From assembly GCA_026075535.2 (NCBI GenBank), contig AP026538.1, forward strand, positions 5,890,001-5,954,000: a stretch of DNA of 64,000 bases, read 5' to 3'. The DNA comes from Tricholoma matsutake. Lineage: Eukaryota; Basidiomycota; Agaricomycetes; Agaricales; Tricholomataceae. The position numbers and the translations under genes are program-made. Below the pieces are notes generated by a model, which saw nothing but the letters and a program-made list of their open reading frames with translations, made no database searches and was not told where the DNA came from. This document shows positions 9,641 to 20,213 of the stretch, one piece after another. Position 1 is the stretch's first letter, and the number at the start of each line of letters is the position of its first letter.

Positions 9641-11275
9641 ATCGTACACCCTCACTGCCTGTCCATAACCACTTTGAAGTCTTGTCAGTTGAATCCCCAG
9701 AGAATGAATCCATTTCTGTGACTGTTCCCCTCTCTGACCCTTCGAAGTTGGCTGAAGACATACCTGCTCTTCCCATCTCTCCCTCTGCTCCACACCCCAA
9801 AATTAAATCATGGGAGTGTAAACTACCATGCAAATATATTGTTGCATCCACTCCCTCTACACATTCCTTGAACCTAGCAATCGAACTGCAGACAACCGAC
9901 ACTGGACAGATACTCAGTGTCTCTGTGCTGCTGGACTCTGGTGCAACCGGTGATAGGTTGTCTCCTCAGCTCAAAGGCTGATTCACCATTTCGACCACAT
10001 TCTAATCACATTGGATAACTTGCACAAGGTCCCAGAAGCAGCGCAACCACTCCCAACCAAGTCTACCAAATGCGATCGAGCATTGTATCGAACATGATCA
10101 AACATTATCGATCGATATTGAGAGACTGCAAGCAACATTGGGTGCCACATTTGTTATCTAAATGGTGGAATACCATGCACCAGGAAGTATTCCAACTCGT
10201 GCTCAAACCTGCTGATAGTAGGTCAGCCTTGTTCCCAAGTCCCTATTGTGCACAGAACCCACTGGACGCATTATTGCAAGACTTAGTGCGGTTTATACAC
10301 AAAGGACAGTCCCCTTTTAGTTCTATACCCTTTATTACTCTTTCATCATATGATATATATCTTTCTTGTTCAGATTCCAGTCTCCTTTTTGGCCTTGTGC
10401 CTTAACTCATATCATTTGCCTCATGTTCTACACATGTTTCTCATTCCATTTTAGGAAGTTTCTTTAAAACATATAAAACTCTGTAGTATCTACTTGGAAA
10501 TAGAAGAAATTGTCTTCACCTATTGTCTCATATTAAGTTCTAAGAATCAGATCTACCCTCTCAAACAATCTAAACTTCCACGAGTTTTCTTGATTGACAA
10601 GAAACCTCTACGATCATTGCGTCCTTGATCCTCTTTCAACTCTGTCATCGTTAGCACTAGTAACCATCTCGACACTTCATAGCCATTGGCTATAGCCTTC
10701 ATATACCATCGACCTATCAAAAGGTCACCAGAGTTCACACATTGACCATTGACAATCAACATCGTTCACCATCGATCTCATTGATCATCCTCGATATCGA
10801 TCAATACCCCATTGGACCTCATTGAATACCTTTGTTCCCTATAGCACTACCTTTGCAACTAGTACCCACTAGTTACCTTCCTATCGGTTTGACTACAAAC
10901 ATTTGGAACAACTCACACCCTTCCTCGGACTCATCGCAAATATCATTGATCGGCTCATTGGCTGTTTTGGTGGTTTTTTCAGGTTGAGTATCATCACCAG
11001 TCTCTTCATTGATGCCCATCTCGCACAACAACATCACCTAAATACTTGCTCACTCTCGTGTCCAATACCTGTGTATAATGTGGATGGGTCCCCAATGAAG
11101 CTGGTGCCATCCAAGAGGTTGTAGACCTGGTCCTCCATTACAAAGATCATAGTGAGTGTGCCCTTTTTGCTGTTACTCAATTAGGAAAGCAAAAGGTGAT
11201 TTTGGGCTATCCGTGGCTTTGAGACCATAACCCAGAGGTCGACTGGCATACTGGGGAGGTTACCATGAGCTGATG
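9641..11275 (+). pseudogene. Aspartic protease of Gypsy-1, split by an insertion
   Basis: The catalytic motif VLLDSGATG ends at 9950. The reading then resumes at 11001 with LFIDAHLAQQHH and continues through PIPVYNVDGS and VILGYPWL to about 11220, the normal flap and C-terminal lobe of a retropepsin. The two halves join directly once the insert at 9951-10996 is removed. Further stops (TGA after GYPWL) and a frameshift near 11095 add to the damage. Confidence 0.8.
9951..10996. mobile_element. Unclassified 1046-bp insertion in the Gypsy-1 protease
   Basis: The sequence begins TGATAGG and ends TATCATCA, so its termini are short inverted repeats with TG...CA ends. It is bordered by CCGG and CCAG (or CCGGT/CCAGT), a 4-5 bp duplication in which one copy shows a CpG to CpA change. 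It is AT-rich and contains no recognisable protein. CGATCGATATTGAGAG near 10110 and GATATCGATCAATAC near 10795 are partly complementary. It could be a solo LTR or a non-autonomous element. Confidence 0.6.
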
Positions 11276-11421
11276 TCCATCCCGCTGTCATACCACAGAA
11301 GCCAGGCAAGAATGTCATAGACAGAAGGCCACGATACAACATACTCAGAAGTGTCATGCTGGACCCCTGTTTATACCTGAAGTGGAGTTGGAAGGGGTTC
11401 CTGATCTGATGCCAGACTCGG

Positions 11422-12975
11422 ATGATGAATGAGGAGGAGCCAGAGGAAGTGGAGGAAGGTGATCAGATCTTCTACACTGCAATTTGTCCATTGCATGAGG
11501 TGTGTGCTACATTGAACATATCCCAACACCTTGCTGAGGCCTTCCACAAAAACAATGCTGCTAAATCCTCTACTAAATCCTTGCTCCCTCATCTCCATGA
11601 GTTTGGAGACATGTTTTCCAAGGAATCATTTGACTCTCTCCCTGCATGCAAGCCATGGGATCATGTGATCAAACTCACCCCCGGTGCAACCCCTTCATCC
11701 TGCAAGGTCTATCCTCTCTCTCCTGAAGAACAACAACAGCTTGACCAGTTCATCAGTGAGCACCTGGCCTCTGGACATATTTGACCATTGAAGTCACCCA
11801 TGGCCTCTCCCTTTTTCTTTGTCAAGAAGAAGGATGGCTCACTTCAACCGGTTCAAGACTACAGAAGGCTCAACAACATCATGGTCAAAAATTGCTACCC
11901 ATTACCTCTCATCTCTGGACTTGTGAACCAGCTCCATGGAGCCTGATATTTCACCAAGCTCAACGTCCATTGGGGCTACAATAGTGTGAGGATAAAGGAG
12001 GGAAATGAGTGGAAGGCAGCCTTTTGTACCAACTGTGGTCTTTTTGAACCACTTGTCATGTTCTTTGGCCTTACTAATAGTCCTGCCACCTTTCAGACCA
12101 TGATGAACGACATTTTCCATGACCTCATCCTCAAAGGTGTTGTCTGCATCTATCTCGATGACATCCTCATCTTCACTCACATGGTTGAAGAGCACCATTA
12201 CATCACGTGCCTCATCCTAGAATGGCTTCAACGGTACAAACTCTACCTTCGTCAGGACAAGTGCGAGTTTGAGAAGACCAAGATTGAGTACCTTGGCCTG
12301 ATTATCTTGGAGGGTCAGGTGGAGATGGAACCTATCAAGGTGAATGGGGTCACGGCTTGGCCGATGCCCACAAACAAGAAAGAGATGCAGTCTTTCCTGG
12401 GCTTCATCAATTTCTATCAGAATTTTATGAAGGATTTCTCACATCATGCATGACCACTGTTTGACTTGACAGGAAAGGAGGCATGGAGGTGGGATAATGC
12501 ACAACAGGAGGCATTTGAAAAGCTTAAGGAGATGGTCACTTCTGCTCCCATTCTTACCTTTGCTGATGATTCGCATCCTTTTTGTGTAGAAGCTGACAGT
12601 TCTGACTTTGCAACGGGCACCATGTTGTCTCAGCAGTCTCCGGAGGACCAGAAGTGGCATCCTGTTGTGTTCTACTCCAAAAGCCTTAGTGCTGTAGAGT
12701 GAAATTACAAGATCCATGACAAGGAGATGTTAGCAATAATGCGTGTGCTTGAGGAGTAGCAACACTTCCTCGAGAGTGCCCAACACAAGGTGGAAATTTG
12801 GATGAATCACAAGAATCTCGAGTACTTTATGACAGCCGAGAAATTGAACCATTGTCAAGCCCATTGGTCCCTGTATCTATCCAGATTTGACTTCTCCTTG
12901 CACCACCGTCCAGGTTGCAGCATGGGGAAGACTGATGCCCTCTCCCGACGTGCAGACCATGGGGATGGCAGTGAT
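11422..12975 (+). pseudogene. Reverse transcriptase and RNase H of Gypsy-1
   Basis: The pre-RT motif SLPACKPWDHVIKLTPGA is followed by [32 protein letters not shown] and the active-site box IYLDDILIF near 12150. The RT connection and Ty3-type RNase H follow with VEADSSDFATG (Asp), KEMLAI (Glu), MNHKNLEY and TDALSRRAD. At least six stops interrupt the frame (for example after SGHI, HGA and HHA). Most are TGA at positions where the family has Arg, and one is TAG. The catalytic Asp pair of the RT is intact. Confidence 0.85.
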
Positions 12976-12999
12976 GACAACCAAAACATTGTGTTGTTG

Positions 13000-14300
13000 C
13001 AGCCAGACCTGTTCACCATTCAGGCACTGGAAGGCATTGCACCCCAGGGTGAGGAGTGGGACATCCTACATGACATTCATTGCACAAACTGTAGCAGTTT
13101 ACATGAGGATGTTGTTGCCCAAGCCGTTAAAGAACTGAGGAAAGGATCCACCCTTTCCTTGTGTGTGGCAGAGTGGGCTGAAAAAGAGGACTTGTTGTAT
13201 TTCAGGGATTGCATCTACGTCCCCAATGACCCAGACCTTTGCCAGCGCATCATATCCCAACACCATGACTCACAGATTGCTGGTCATCCTGGATGCTGGA
13301 AGACCTTGGAGCTCACCTCATGGAATTATTGGTGGCCACAAATGTCACAGCTCATTGGTCAGTATTGTTGCACTTGTGACCTTTGCTTATGCACCAAGAT
13401 TCCTTGTTGCAAACCCATTGGTGAGCTACACCCTCTTCCTGTTCCAGAGAGTCGTTGGGACATTGTCAGCATTGACTTTGTGGTGGAGTTGCCAGAGTTG
13501 AATGGGTTTGATGTGGTGATGTGCACAATTGATTCAGTGGGAAAATGTGCTCACTTCATTCCCAATCACACCATTGTCAGTGCCCTGGGTGCTGCCTGAC
13601 TCTACCTTCACCATGTGTGGAAATTACATGGACTTCCTGGTGCTTTCCTCTCTGATTGTGGTCCTCAGTTCATGGCAGAGTTCACTCGTGAGCTGTACCG
13701 ACTCCTGGGAATCAAACTCCTTGCTTCGACTGCTTATCATCCACAAACTGATGGCCAGACTGAGCAAGTCAACCAGGAACTGGATCAGTACATCTGCATC
13801 TTTGTCAATGAACGCCAGGACAATTGGGACAATCTTCTCCCCTTGGCCAAGTTTGGATACAACAACCATGTCCATGCTTCCACTCAACAGACCCCTTTCC
13901 TCTTAGACACTGGATGACATCCACACATGGGATTTGAACCTTGCCAAACTCCCTCACACATCGAGATGGTGAATGAGTTCACAGAACACATGCGGGATAG
14001 CTTGGAGGAGGCAAAGGTGAAGGATGACATGGCACACTTTTACAACCAATGCCATTCTCTGACCCCTCAGTACAAGGTTGGTGATCGAGTTTATCTTGAC
14101 TCCAGTGACATCTCCACTATGTGTCTGTCCAAGAAACCCACTCATTGCTTCCTGGGACCTTTCCCCATCATCAAGTGTGTTGGAATGCATGCCTATTGTC
14201 TATGCCTCCCAGCCTCCATGTCCAGACTCCACCCAGTCTCAAACTCCTTCCAGCTCCCCCAGATCCATTCCTGGGATGCCATTCACACCCACCACCACCG
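13000..14300 (+). pseudogene. Integrase of Gypsy-1
   Basis: An HHCC-type zinc-binding domain is visible: H in AGHPGCWKT and a cysteine pair in CDLCLCTK near 13380. The DDE core follows with VSIDFVVELP, FLSDCGPQFMAEF near 13655 and the Glu in DGQTEQVNQELDQY near 13760. A TGA at about 13597 (after LGAA) and another at about 13915 replace expected Arg residues. The C-terminal part has the GDRVYLDSS motif of chromovirus integrases, then a Pro-rich frame-shifted linker. Confidence 0.83.
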
Positions 14301-14307
14301 CCTACAG

Positions 14308-14480
14308 TGATTGAGGGAGAACCCCAATATGAAGTTGAGTCAATCTTGGACAGCTGGTTGCATTGAGGAAAACTCCAGTATTTGGTGCATTGGAAGGGTT
14401 ATGGGTATGAGGAGAACTCATGGGTTGAAGAGTCTGATGTGAATGCCCCTTGGTTAGCAAGGAATTCCACTGATGGCACA
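14308..14480 (+). pseudogene. Chromodomain of the Gypsy-1 integrase
   Basis: The sequence PQYEVESILDS, LQYLVHWKGYGYEENSW and VEESDVNAP form a typical chromodomain with aromatic cage residues Tyr, Trp and Trp/Tyr. A TGA after WLH (about 14364) interrupts it. In chromoviruses this domain directs integration to methylated-histone chromatin, which fits the heterochromatic appearance of the window. Confidence 0.85.
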
Positions 14481-14568
14481 CTGCTGCACTGCGTCGCATT
14501 CAAGTCATGGACTTTGGTTGTATGCGATTTTGAATGCATCGGGGTGATACATCTTAGAGAGGGGGTGA

Positions 14569-15003
14569 TGTAAGGGGACTAGGGGGACTAGGGGGGTGCC
14601 CTGTGTGTTTCTCCTAGTTTTTTACATTTGTTCTATATTTTTCCTCACTTCATTTCCTTCTATTCTTTATTTTCTATGATTTTTCTGGATTTTATTACTA
14701 ATTTCCCTTTCTATCATGTTTGTGCATGTTGACAGTTTTATATTTAGAGGTGGAGCACCCCTTCTGACATCTACCCCTTGATATGATGTCATTCGGCAGT
14801 CTTGATCTGCCTATCTCTGCCTTTTCTATTTTTAGGTTATTATTTGATTTTTGTCATCTTCACATATACTGGGCATCAGCAAAAGGATCCTTAGAGTTTT
14901 CTCTTCAGATTTCCCTTTGCTAGGTGTGTCCCCAATCCCTGTAATATGTAGTATAATTTTAACTTTGGATTTCCCTTTGCTAGAGGCTGAGGTTGCCCTT
15001 ATA
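14569..15003 (+). repeat. 3' LTR of Gypsy-1
   Basis: This is a 435-bp copy of 7925-8357 with the same TGTAAGGGG start and CCCTTATA end, followed by the target duplication TTATG at 15004-15008. The LTRs are similar in length but clearly diverged, mainly at ancestral CpGs. Confidence 0.92.
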
Positions 15004-15008
15004 TTATG

Positions 15009-15952
15009 TTCATGACCACCTAACACATGTACTACAACAATAGTCAATGAAGTGTTGCCATCCTCCCATGTACTCTTTAAGTCCTGGAATATTGGTGGCC
15101 ATCTTGCTATTGAACTCACCTGCCCTCACTTCTGTTGCACTATCTAGAAATATCATGTCAACCTATTTCAGGAGACTCATCTCATGCAAGAGCAGCATGA
15201 GACACTAGATATACCTGCTGGCTATCATGCCATTTCACTTCCATGTCCCTATAAACACCTATTCTCCCATCCTTGGGGTGGTGTTCTGGCCCTTGTTAGG
15301 GACAATCTTCACCTCATCATGAGGAACAACCTGTTGAGCCCAGACATTATGGTTCTGGAATGTGATCATTTCATTGTAATCAATGCCTACATCCTACCAG
15401 ATGAGGCAAGGTAGGAACAATTTATGGACACTGATCCATTCCAAAAATTCTGTGAGACAGTTCACTTGCTTTGTAGCATGGATAAACCTCTCCATATTTT
15501 GGGAGACCTGAATGCATGCACTGCATCATTGTCTCCATCATGACATATCTGGATCACAGCAGATGCTGTGGTCAACACAAGAGGATGTCTACTCTTAGAC
15601 CTCTGCTGTGATCTCACATTAGAAATAGTGAATGGAAACACAACCTATGGAGGTAGTGGTGACTTCATGTCAATTCAACCAATGGAAAATCTGATCATTG
15701 ACTACGTCATCACAAATTATATGGGGGCAAAACTGGTATCACACTTTCAAGTAATGTGTCTAGCCCATGATGAAAAAGATCATACACCACTTGAACTAGA
15801 TATTGAAATGCATCTAGAACTTCTTTGTCCTAGGAAGCTACCCAGACCTACTGCGGAAAGCGCAACCACCTCACCCCATATACTTCCATCAGATAGTCCT
15901 ATTGACATACTTCTAAAATGTGTGCTGGACTCTAGGAGCAACATGGTGTCTT
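15009..15952 (+). pseudogene. APE-type endonuclease domain of LINE A ORF2
   Basis: This domain nicks the target for target-primed reverse transcription. Motifs in order: KSWNIGGHLA near 15080, FQETHLMQEQ (catalytic Glu) near 15170, ILGDLNAC near 15500, LIIDYVITN near 15690 and an (S)DHTPLELDI-type box, here KDHTPLELDI, near 15780. Stops at about 15144, 15412, 15541 and 15952 break the frame. The Gypsy-1 insertion separates it from ORF1. Confidence 0.8.
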
Positions 15953-15984
15953 GAACACATTGTCTCTATGGGAATGTCACAAGG

Positions 15985-16430
15985 ACTTCAACACCAACTT
16001 GTGTCTACATCAATGGTTCATGTCATAACAATGGCCAACCCAATGCACAGGCTGGCAGTGGTGTATACTGGGGTGAAAACAGTCTGCACAACTCAGCACT
16101 GAGAGTCCCTGATGCACAGACAAACAACAGGGGAGAAGTTTATGCTATCCTTAAAGCATTACAGACAGCCCATGAGGATGAGACTTTGCATATATACTGC
16201 AACTCTGAGTATGCAATGGAGACAATCACAAATTGTGCTGCTGCAAAGGCAGCTCATGGCTGGAAAATTATCAATGGTGATCTGTTCAGAGACATAGCCA
16301 CTCTGATCCATCAGAGATCAGCATCTGTCATGTTCATTCAGGTCAAGGGACACAGCTGCAACTTCAAACATGATCAGGCTAACAGACTGGCCAATCTGGG
16401 GGCAACCCTGAATCCAGTTGCTCCTTACCA
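15985..16430 (+). pseudogene. RNase H domain of LINE A ORF2 lying upstream of the RT
   Basis: The fold is recognisable from VYINGSCHNNG, AGSGVYWGENS, ALRVPDAQTNNRGEVYAI, LHIYCNSEYA, FIQVKGHSC and DQANRLANLGA. The catalytic Glu (RGEVYAI) is present, but three positions that are Asp in active family members are Asn: INGSC, CNSEYA and QANRLA. Two of these, ATCAAT and TGCAAC, fit CpG to CpA changes. The domain is located between endonuclease and RT, not after the RT as in LINE B. The fold call is strong; enzymatic death is inferred. Confidence 0.78.
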
Positions 16431-16599
16431 CCCCCTTGAACATGCCCTACCCCCAGCTGGTTCTACTCCAGTAACAACAGACAAGGTCCTATACAGATCA
16501 TTAAATCCAAAGGTCCTCTCCCCCAACCCAGAACCACAGGTCTTGAAAAGTCACAGGAATTGTACTTCAGCTAGTGAGCGCCAGATGGAGCAAAGAGCA

Positions 16600-17952
16600 C
16601 TAATTCTGGATGCCAAAACAGAAAAGGAGTTTTGGATGGCAGCCAAAAAAAATGATGGGTTCAGAGCAACGACAGGCTGACATATCTGCAGAAACTCTTA
16701 AAGAGGTGTTTCAATTGCAGATGAACCCCATTATTCCAATGCCACTGTCATTCAATAAAGAAAGACTTGAGCTCAATCACACTGTTTCCAGTGCAATGCC
16801 AAGACATACAATTGATACCACTCCAGAACAATTCTTCTCTGCCCCCATAACAGAGGCAGAAATTGAGACTGCAAAGGAGCACTTCCATAACCATGCTGCC
16901 ACTTCAACCTCTCCTGGACTGGATAAAATTGGCTTTGCTGAAATTGAGGAAATTAATAATGACCAATTATGTCTCTTACTCAATAAGTGCCTGCACACTT
17001 TAGAAGCCCCTTCTACTTGATTAACAGCTGCCCTTGTTGCAATCATCAAGAGAGGAAAAGATAAAAATGATCCAAATGAATATCATGCAATTGGGCTCAA
17101 GAGTGTCCTACTCAAGCTTATGACACTCATTATTCACAAATGGATCACTGCTTGGTGCCTAGCCCAAGATCTTATCCCTCCCTCACAAAATGGATTTTGT
17201 GAGGGGTTCAGGACTAATGACAATGTCTTTATTCTGAGATGTGCCATTGAGTGGGCTCATGTGCTAGGTCTCTCCCTATATGTGGTTTTTGCAGATATTA
17301 GCAATGCATTCCCCTCTACTGAACAAGCCACTTTATGGCTCAAGATGAGGAATATGGGTGCAGGTGGCCATGTCTTCAACTGGCTTCGAATGCTGTACCA
17401 AAGAATGTCATATGTGGTGAAACATTGCGCTGAGTTGTCTCAATCATTCTCTGTGACACTAGGAATATTGATTGGTGACAACTCCTCTCCAATCCTATGG
17501 ACACTATATATGGCTGATTTTCACCTGGATCCTGACTCAGATGATATCAAACTCGCCGGTAGCAAACCTGGAGCAGGCTGATGACATTATACTCATATCG
17601 ACAAGTCCTAAGGGGGCTCAGAAAAAGATGAATGTGCTATGGCAGTGGTGTAGCCTCAATTTTATGTTACTCAGTGCAGTGAAATCTCTGATCATGATAT
17701 TTGGACCAATTCCCTGCACACTACCTCTCTTCCTGTTTGGCAACAAACCTGTCATGTTGAAGACAGAGCAAACATATGTTGGTATAACTTTACAGTCTAC
17801 CCAATGCAACATCTTTGCTAAACACTACAAAAATAAAGCAAGCAAAGCTCGATCAGTTGGTAATACAGTGCTAGGTATGGAGTCTATTATAGGCACTCTT
17901 CCCCCATGGGAGGCCAAGAAGCTCTATATGGCACAGATTGACCCCCACCTTA
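16600..17952 (+). pseudogene. Reverse transcriptase of LINE A ORF2, N-terminal and palm part
   Basis: The RT begins with a linker, then ATSTSPGLDKIGF, ALVAIIKRGKDKNDPNEY, NGFCEGFRTNDN, FADISNAFPS near 17290 (first Asp), a degenerate SPILWTLYMADFHL, and LEQADDIILIS near 17580 (the xADD box). A TGA at about 17018 and a frameshift near 17560 interrupt it. The thumb region LYMAQIDPHL ends exactly at the MITE insertion (17952). With the MITE removed, the frame reads straight into HGYEVILDV on the other side. Confidence 0.85.
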
Positions 17953-18485
17953 CACAAGAGGCAGAGCAATATATTAGCCTGGAGAATATGCCAAGAATAA
18001 TAAGAGAAAAAGACACTTTTTCCCTTGGGAAAAATAAAAGGAACCATCAGTGAAAATGTGTCATTTTCCCACACTTTCCCCTTTGTTCTTACTCAACTAA
18101 AATAACTTATCTATTCCTGAGAGAAAATCAGGACAAAATAGGGGAAATATCTCTTTTTTTTTTCAACATTTTCTCTATTTTTGGTGAAAATAACATTTTT
18201 TCTCCTGATTTCACAATATTTTCTCCTAGCAACAGATTAGATATTTTTTCATAGAGAAAAAAGTGGGAATGTATGGGAAAATAACCTTTTTCTCCTTAAG
18301 TTTCTCAGGTTTTTCTCCTGGAAACAGGTTAGTTATTTTTCAGCAACAACCAAAAGGAGAAAAGTATGGGAAAATAACATATTTTTACTGATGGTTCCTT
18401 TTATTTTTCCCTAGTGAAAAAGTGTCTTTTTCTCTCATTATTCTCAACATATTCTCTTAGGCAAAATATTGCTTTGCCTCTTGTG
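17953..18485. mobile_element. 533-bp MITE with long terminal inverted repeats
   Basis: The element is bordered by TTA (17950-17952 and 18486-18488). Its ends are CACAAGAGGCAGAGCAATAT on the left and the reverse complement of CACAAGAGGCAAAGCAATAT on the right. The inverted repeats run for about 110-130 bp per side, including AAAAGACACTTTTT and AAAAGGAACCATCAGT. There is no coding capacity. A TWA target duplication is typical of PIF/Harbinger derivatives; a CAC terminus with 3-bp duplication would also suit the CACTA superfamily. The insertion site in the LINE A coding frame confirms both boundaries. Confidence 0.9.
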
Positions 18486-19379
18486 TTATCCATGGATATG
18501 AGGTCATACTTGATGTCGACCTTCCTCTTCTGGAGAAACTCTCTGATGTGCAAACATCATGCCGGGTCCTGGGTTTACATAGAAGGTCAATAATAACACC
18601 ACTGTTTACAGAGACCTCTTTGGTACCACTGTGGTTTCAGAGAATTATACCCACTCTTGGTTATCTGCACTACCTCACAAGCCTACCCATTGAGCATTAT
18701 GCAAAGAAGGCATACATGGACTCAGTAATGCTTGCAAAGGAGAATAAATCATCATGGGCAATGGATCTACAATACATATTTCTAAATCTGCCATTCCATG
18801 TCCTGCTTCCTGACCTAGAAAGCATCACACCTCTTCAAGTGGATGAGGTGACAAAGCTTTTTAAAGTCAAGATAGAAGGCTATATCCAAAGTGAACTTGA
18901 GGCCTCCCCTAAATTGTATCTTCTTCAAAACAGACTTGAACCAGTCAAAGATTGTCCTCCAAGCCATAAGACACTTCATTTCAGACATTACCTCAGTGTA
19001 CCCAACAGTGTTCATAGAAAAGTCTCCTGCTCTCTTTGCATGCATTGGCTATAGAATGCCTAAGATGGCCAGAACATCGCTGCCCATGTGTTCAGTGACA
19101 ATGGAGATTATGCTGTCTTTGGTGGAGAGCCCTGAACATGCATTGCTGGAGTGCACTGGCTCATATGAGCTGAATAACCTTCACAAGAAATTCTCAGACA
19201 GAATGTACACTGAGATACCATATTTGCCTTGGTGTCCCATGGTCTCTTCTATTGATCTATTCAAAATGATCTTGAAGGAAAGGACAACCATCAGACTGCT
19301 TGCAAAATTTTCATATGAAGTGTTAGAGCTCTTTGAGGCTGTACCAGTCTATGTGTCTGAGAATGCTGTATTTGAATGA
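18486..19379 (+). pseudogene. C-terminal region of LINE A ORF2
   Basis: The stretch starts HGYEVILDVDLP and continues with VLGLHRRSIITPLFTETS, a conserved thumb segment of fungal LINE ORF2. The frame shifts near 18900. The C-terminal cysteine-type region keeps VESPEHALLECTGS near 19120, the end of a zinc-knuckle-like motif, but the upstream cysteines are disturbed. The frame ends at a TGA at 19377-19379. Confidence 0.7.
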
Positions 19380-19636
19380 TACATCCACTTCAAAAAAAAA
19401 AAAGAGAAAATCTCAGCAGGGTACTACACCCCTTACCCATGGTCATAGCTGTCCAGTGATTGATGTCGAAGGCCATTTCACCCACTGGAAGTTGTGATCA
19501 TGGGCCCAAGACAAAGATGTATAATAGTTAGATAGCTTGCCTGTACTTAATGACATCGGGAAACTCTTGGACCCCTGGTGTTCAGCAATTGGACCATGCC
19601 AGTAATATACTACTACTACTACTACTACTACTACTA
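19380..19636 (+). other. 3' UTR of LINE A ending in (TAC)n
   Basis: No coding potential. An A-rich run (19393-19404) lies just after the stop. The 3' end is marked by nine TAC units at 19608-19634, the kind of short tandem tail left by LINE integration instead of poly(A). Confidence 0.65.
19608..19636. repeat. (TAC)n microsatellite, 3' tail of LINE A
   Basis: About nine perfect TAC units directly follow the sequence CAGTAATA. LINE B instead ends in an A-rich tail, so the two LINEs use different 3' end types. Confidence 0.85.
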
Positions 19637-20213
19637 ACAGTGTTCCCATGGTTTGCACAACACCTTCAGCTAACCATGTGCCATCATTCCCAACAATGAG
19701 CACACTTTTTTTTTTATTTTTTTATTTTTTTAGTGTTATTTTTTGTGGACCTCTCGGGGTGTACCCTATAATGGTCATTACATCTTAGAGTATCTATGTA
19801 AGGCCCCTTTGCCTTGACCTCTCCCCAGTCCTTGCCTCTCAGACAGCATGCCCTGGGCAATTGCTCCCCCTGAGGTCCAGTTCTTTAGGCCATTTAGGAC
19901 TGTGGGCCCTTCATCAACCTCTTCTTCTGTTTGCTTGGTGTCCTTGCTGTTGAGTTTGCATGACTGTTAGTTGCCTGGCCATCTTATGGCAGGCACATGT
20001 TGGACAGTGTGGGTGTGGGGTTTTGTCTGATTCTGGTACCTTTAGTCGCATGCTTCGGAATTTCCATAGTCCTCTGTGTTCCAGGCAGAATTTTATTTTA
20101 TTTTATTTTATTTTGTTTTGTTGGTTTGGGGATATGCATGGCATCTGTAGTTGCTAACTCTTGAGTTTTGAGTTGAGGTCATCCCTGTAAAGTGGCGTGC
20201 AAGTATATGTTCC

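Larger units (their letters stand above)
7925..15003 (+). mobile_element. Gypsy-1, chromodomain Ty3/Gypsy LTR retrotransposon
   Basis: LTRs of 433 bp (7925-8357) and 435 bp (14569-15003) flank gag, protease, RT, RNase H, integrase and a C-terminal chromodomain in Ty3/Gypsy order. The element is bordered by the 5-bp duplication TTATG (7920-7924 and 15004-15008). It sits between ORF1 and ORF2 of LINE A in the same orientation. A 1046-bp sequence interrupts its protease. In-frame stops in pol are almost all TGA at conserved Arg positions. Confidence 0.93.
6550..19636 (+). mobile_element. LINE A (non-LTR retrotransposon), host of Gypsy-1 and a MITE
   Basis: ORF1 (6550-7887) is followed by an ORF2 with APE-type endonuclease, RNase H and reverse transcriptase. 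The element ends in a TAC trinucleotide tail at 19608-19636. It is interrupted by Gypsy-1 between the two ORFs (duplication TTATG at 7920-7924 and 15004-15008) and by a MITE inside ORF2 (duplication TTA). Without the insertions the element would be about 5.4 kb. ORF2 is pseudogenised, while ORF1 is open. A target duplication for LINE A itself was not identified; a weak AACAGT match near 6400 and 19636 is not convincing. Confidence 0.85.

Noticed and set aside
6400..19650. AACAGT as the target duplication of LINE A
   Set aside because: The match is only six bases, the 5' end of the LINE is not defined, and such a match is expected by chance.
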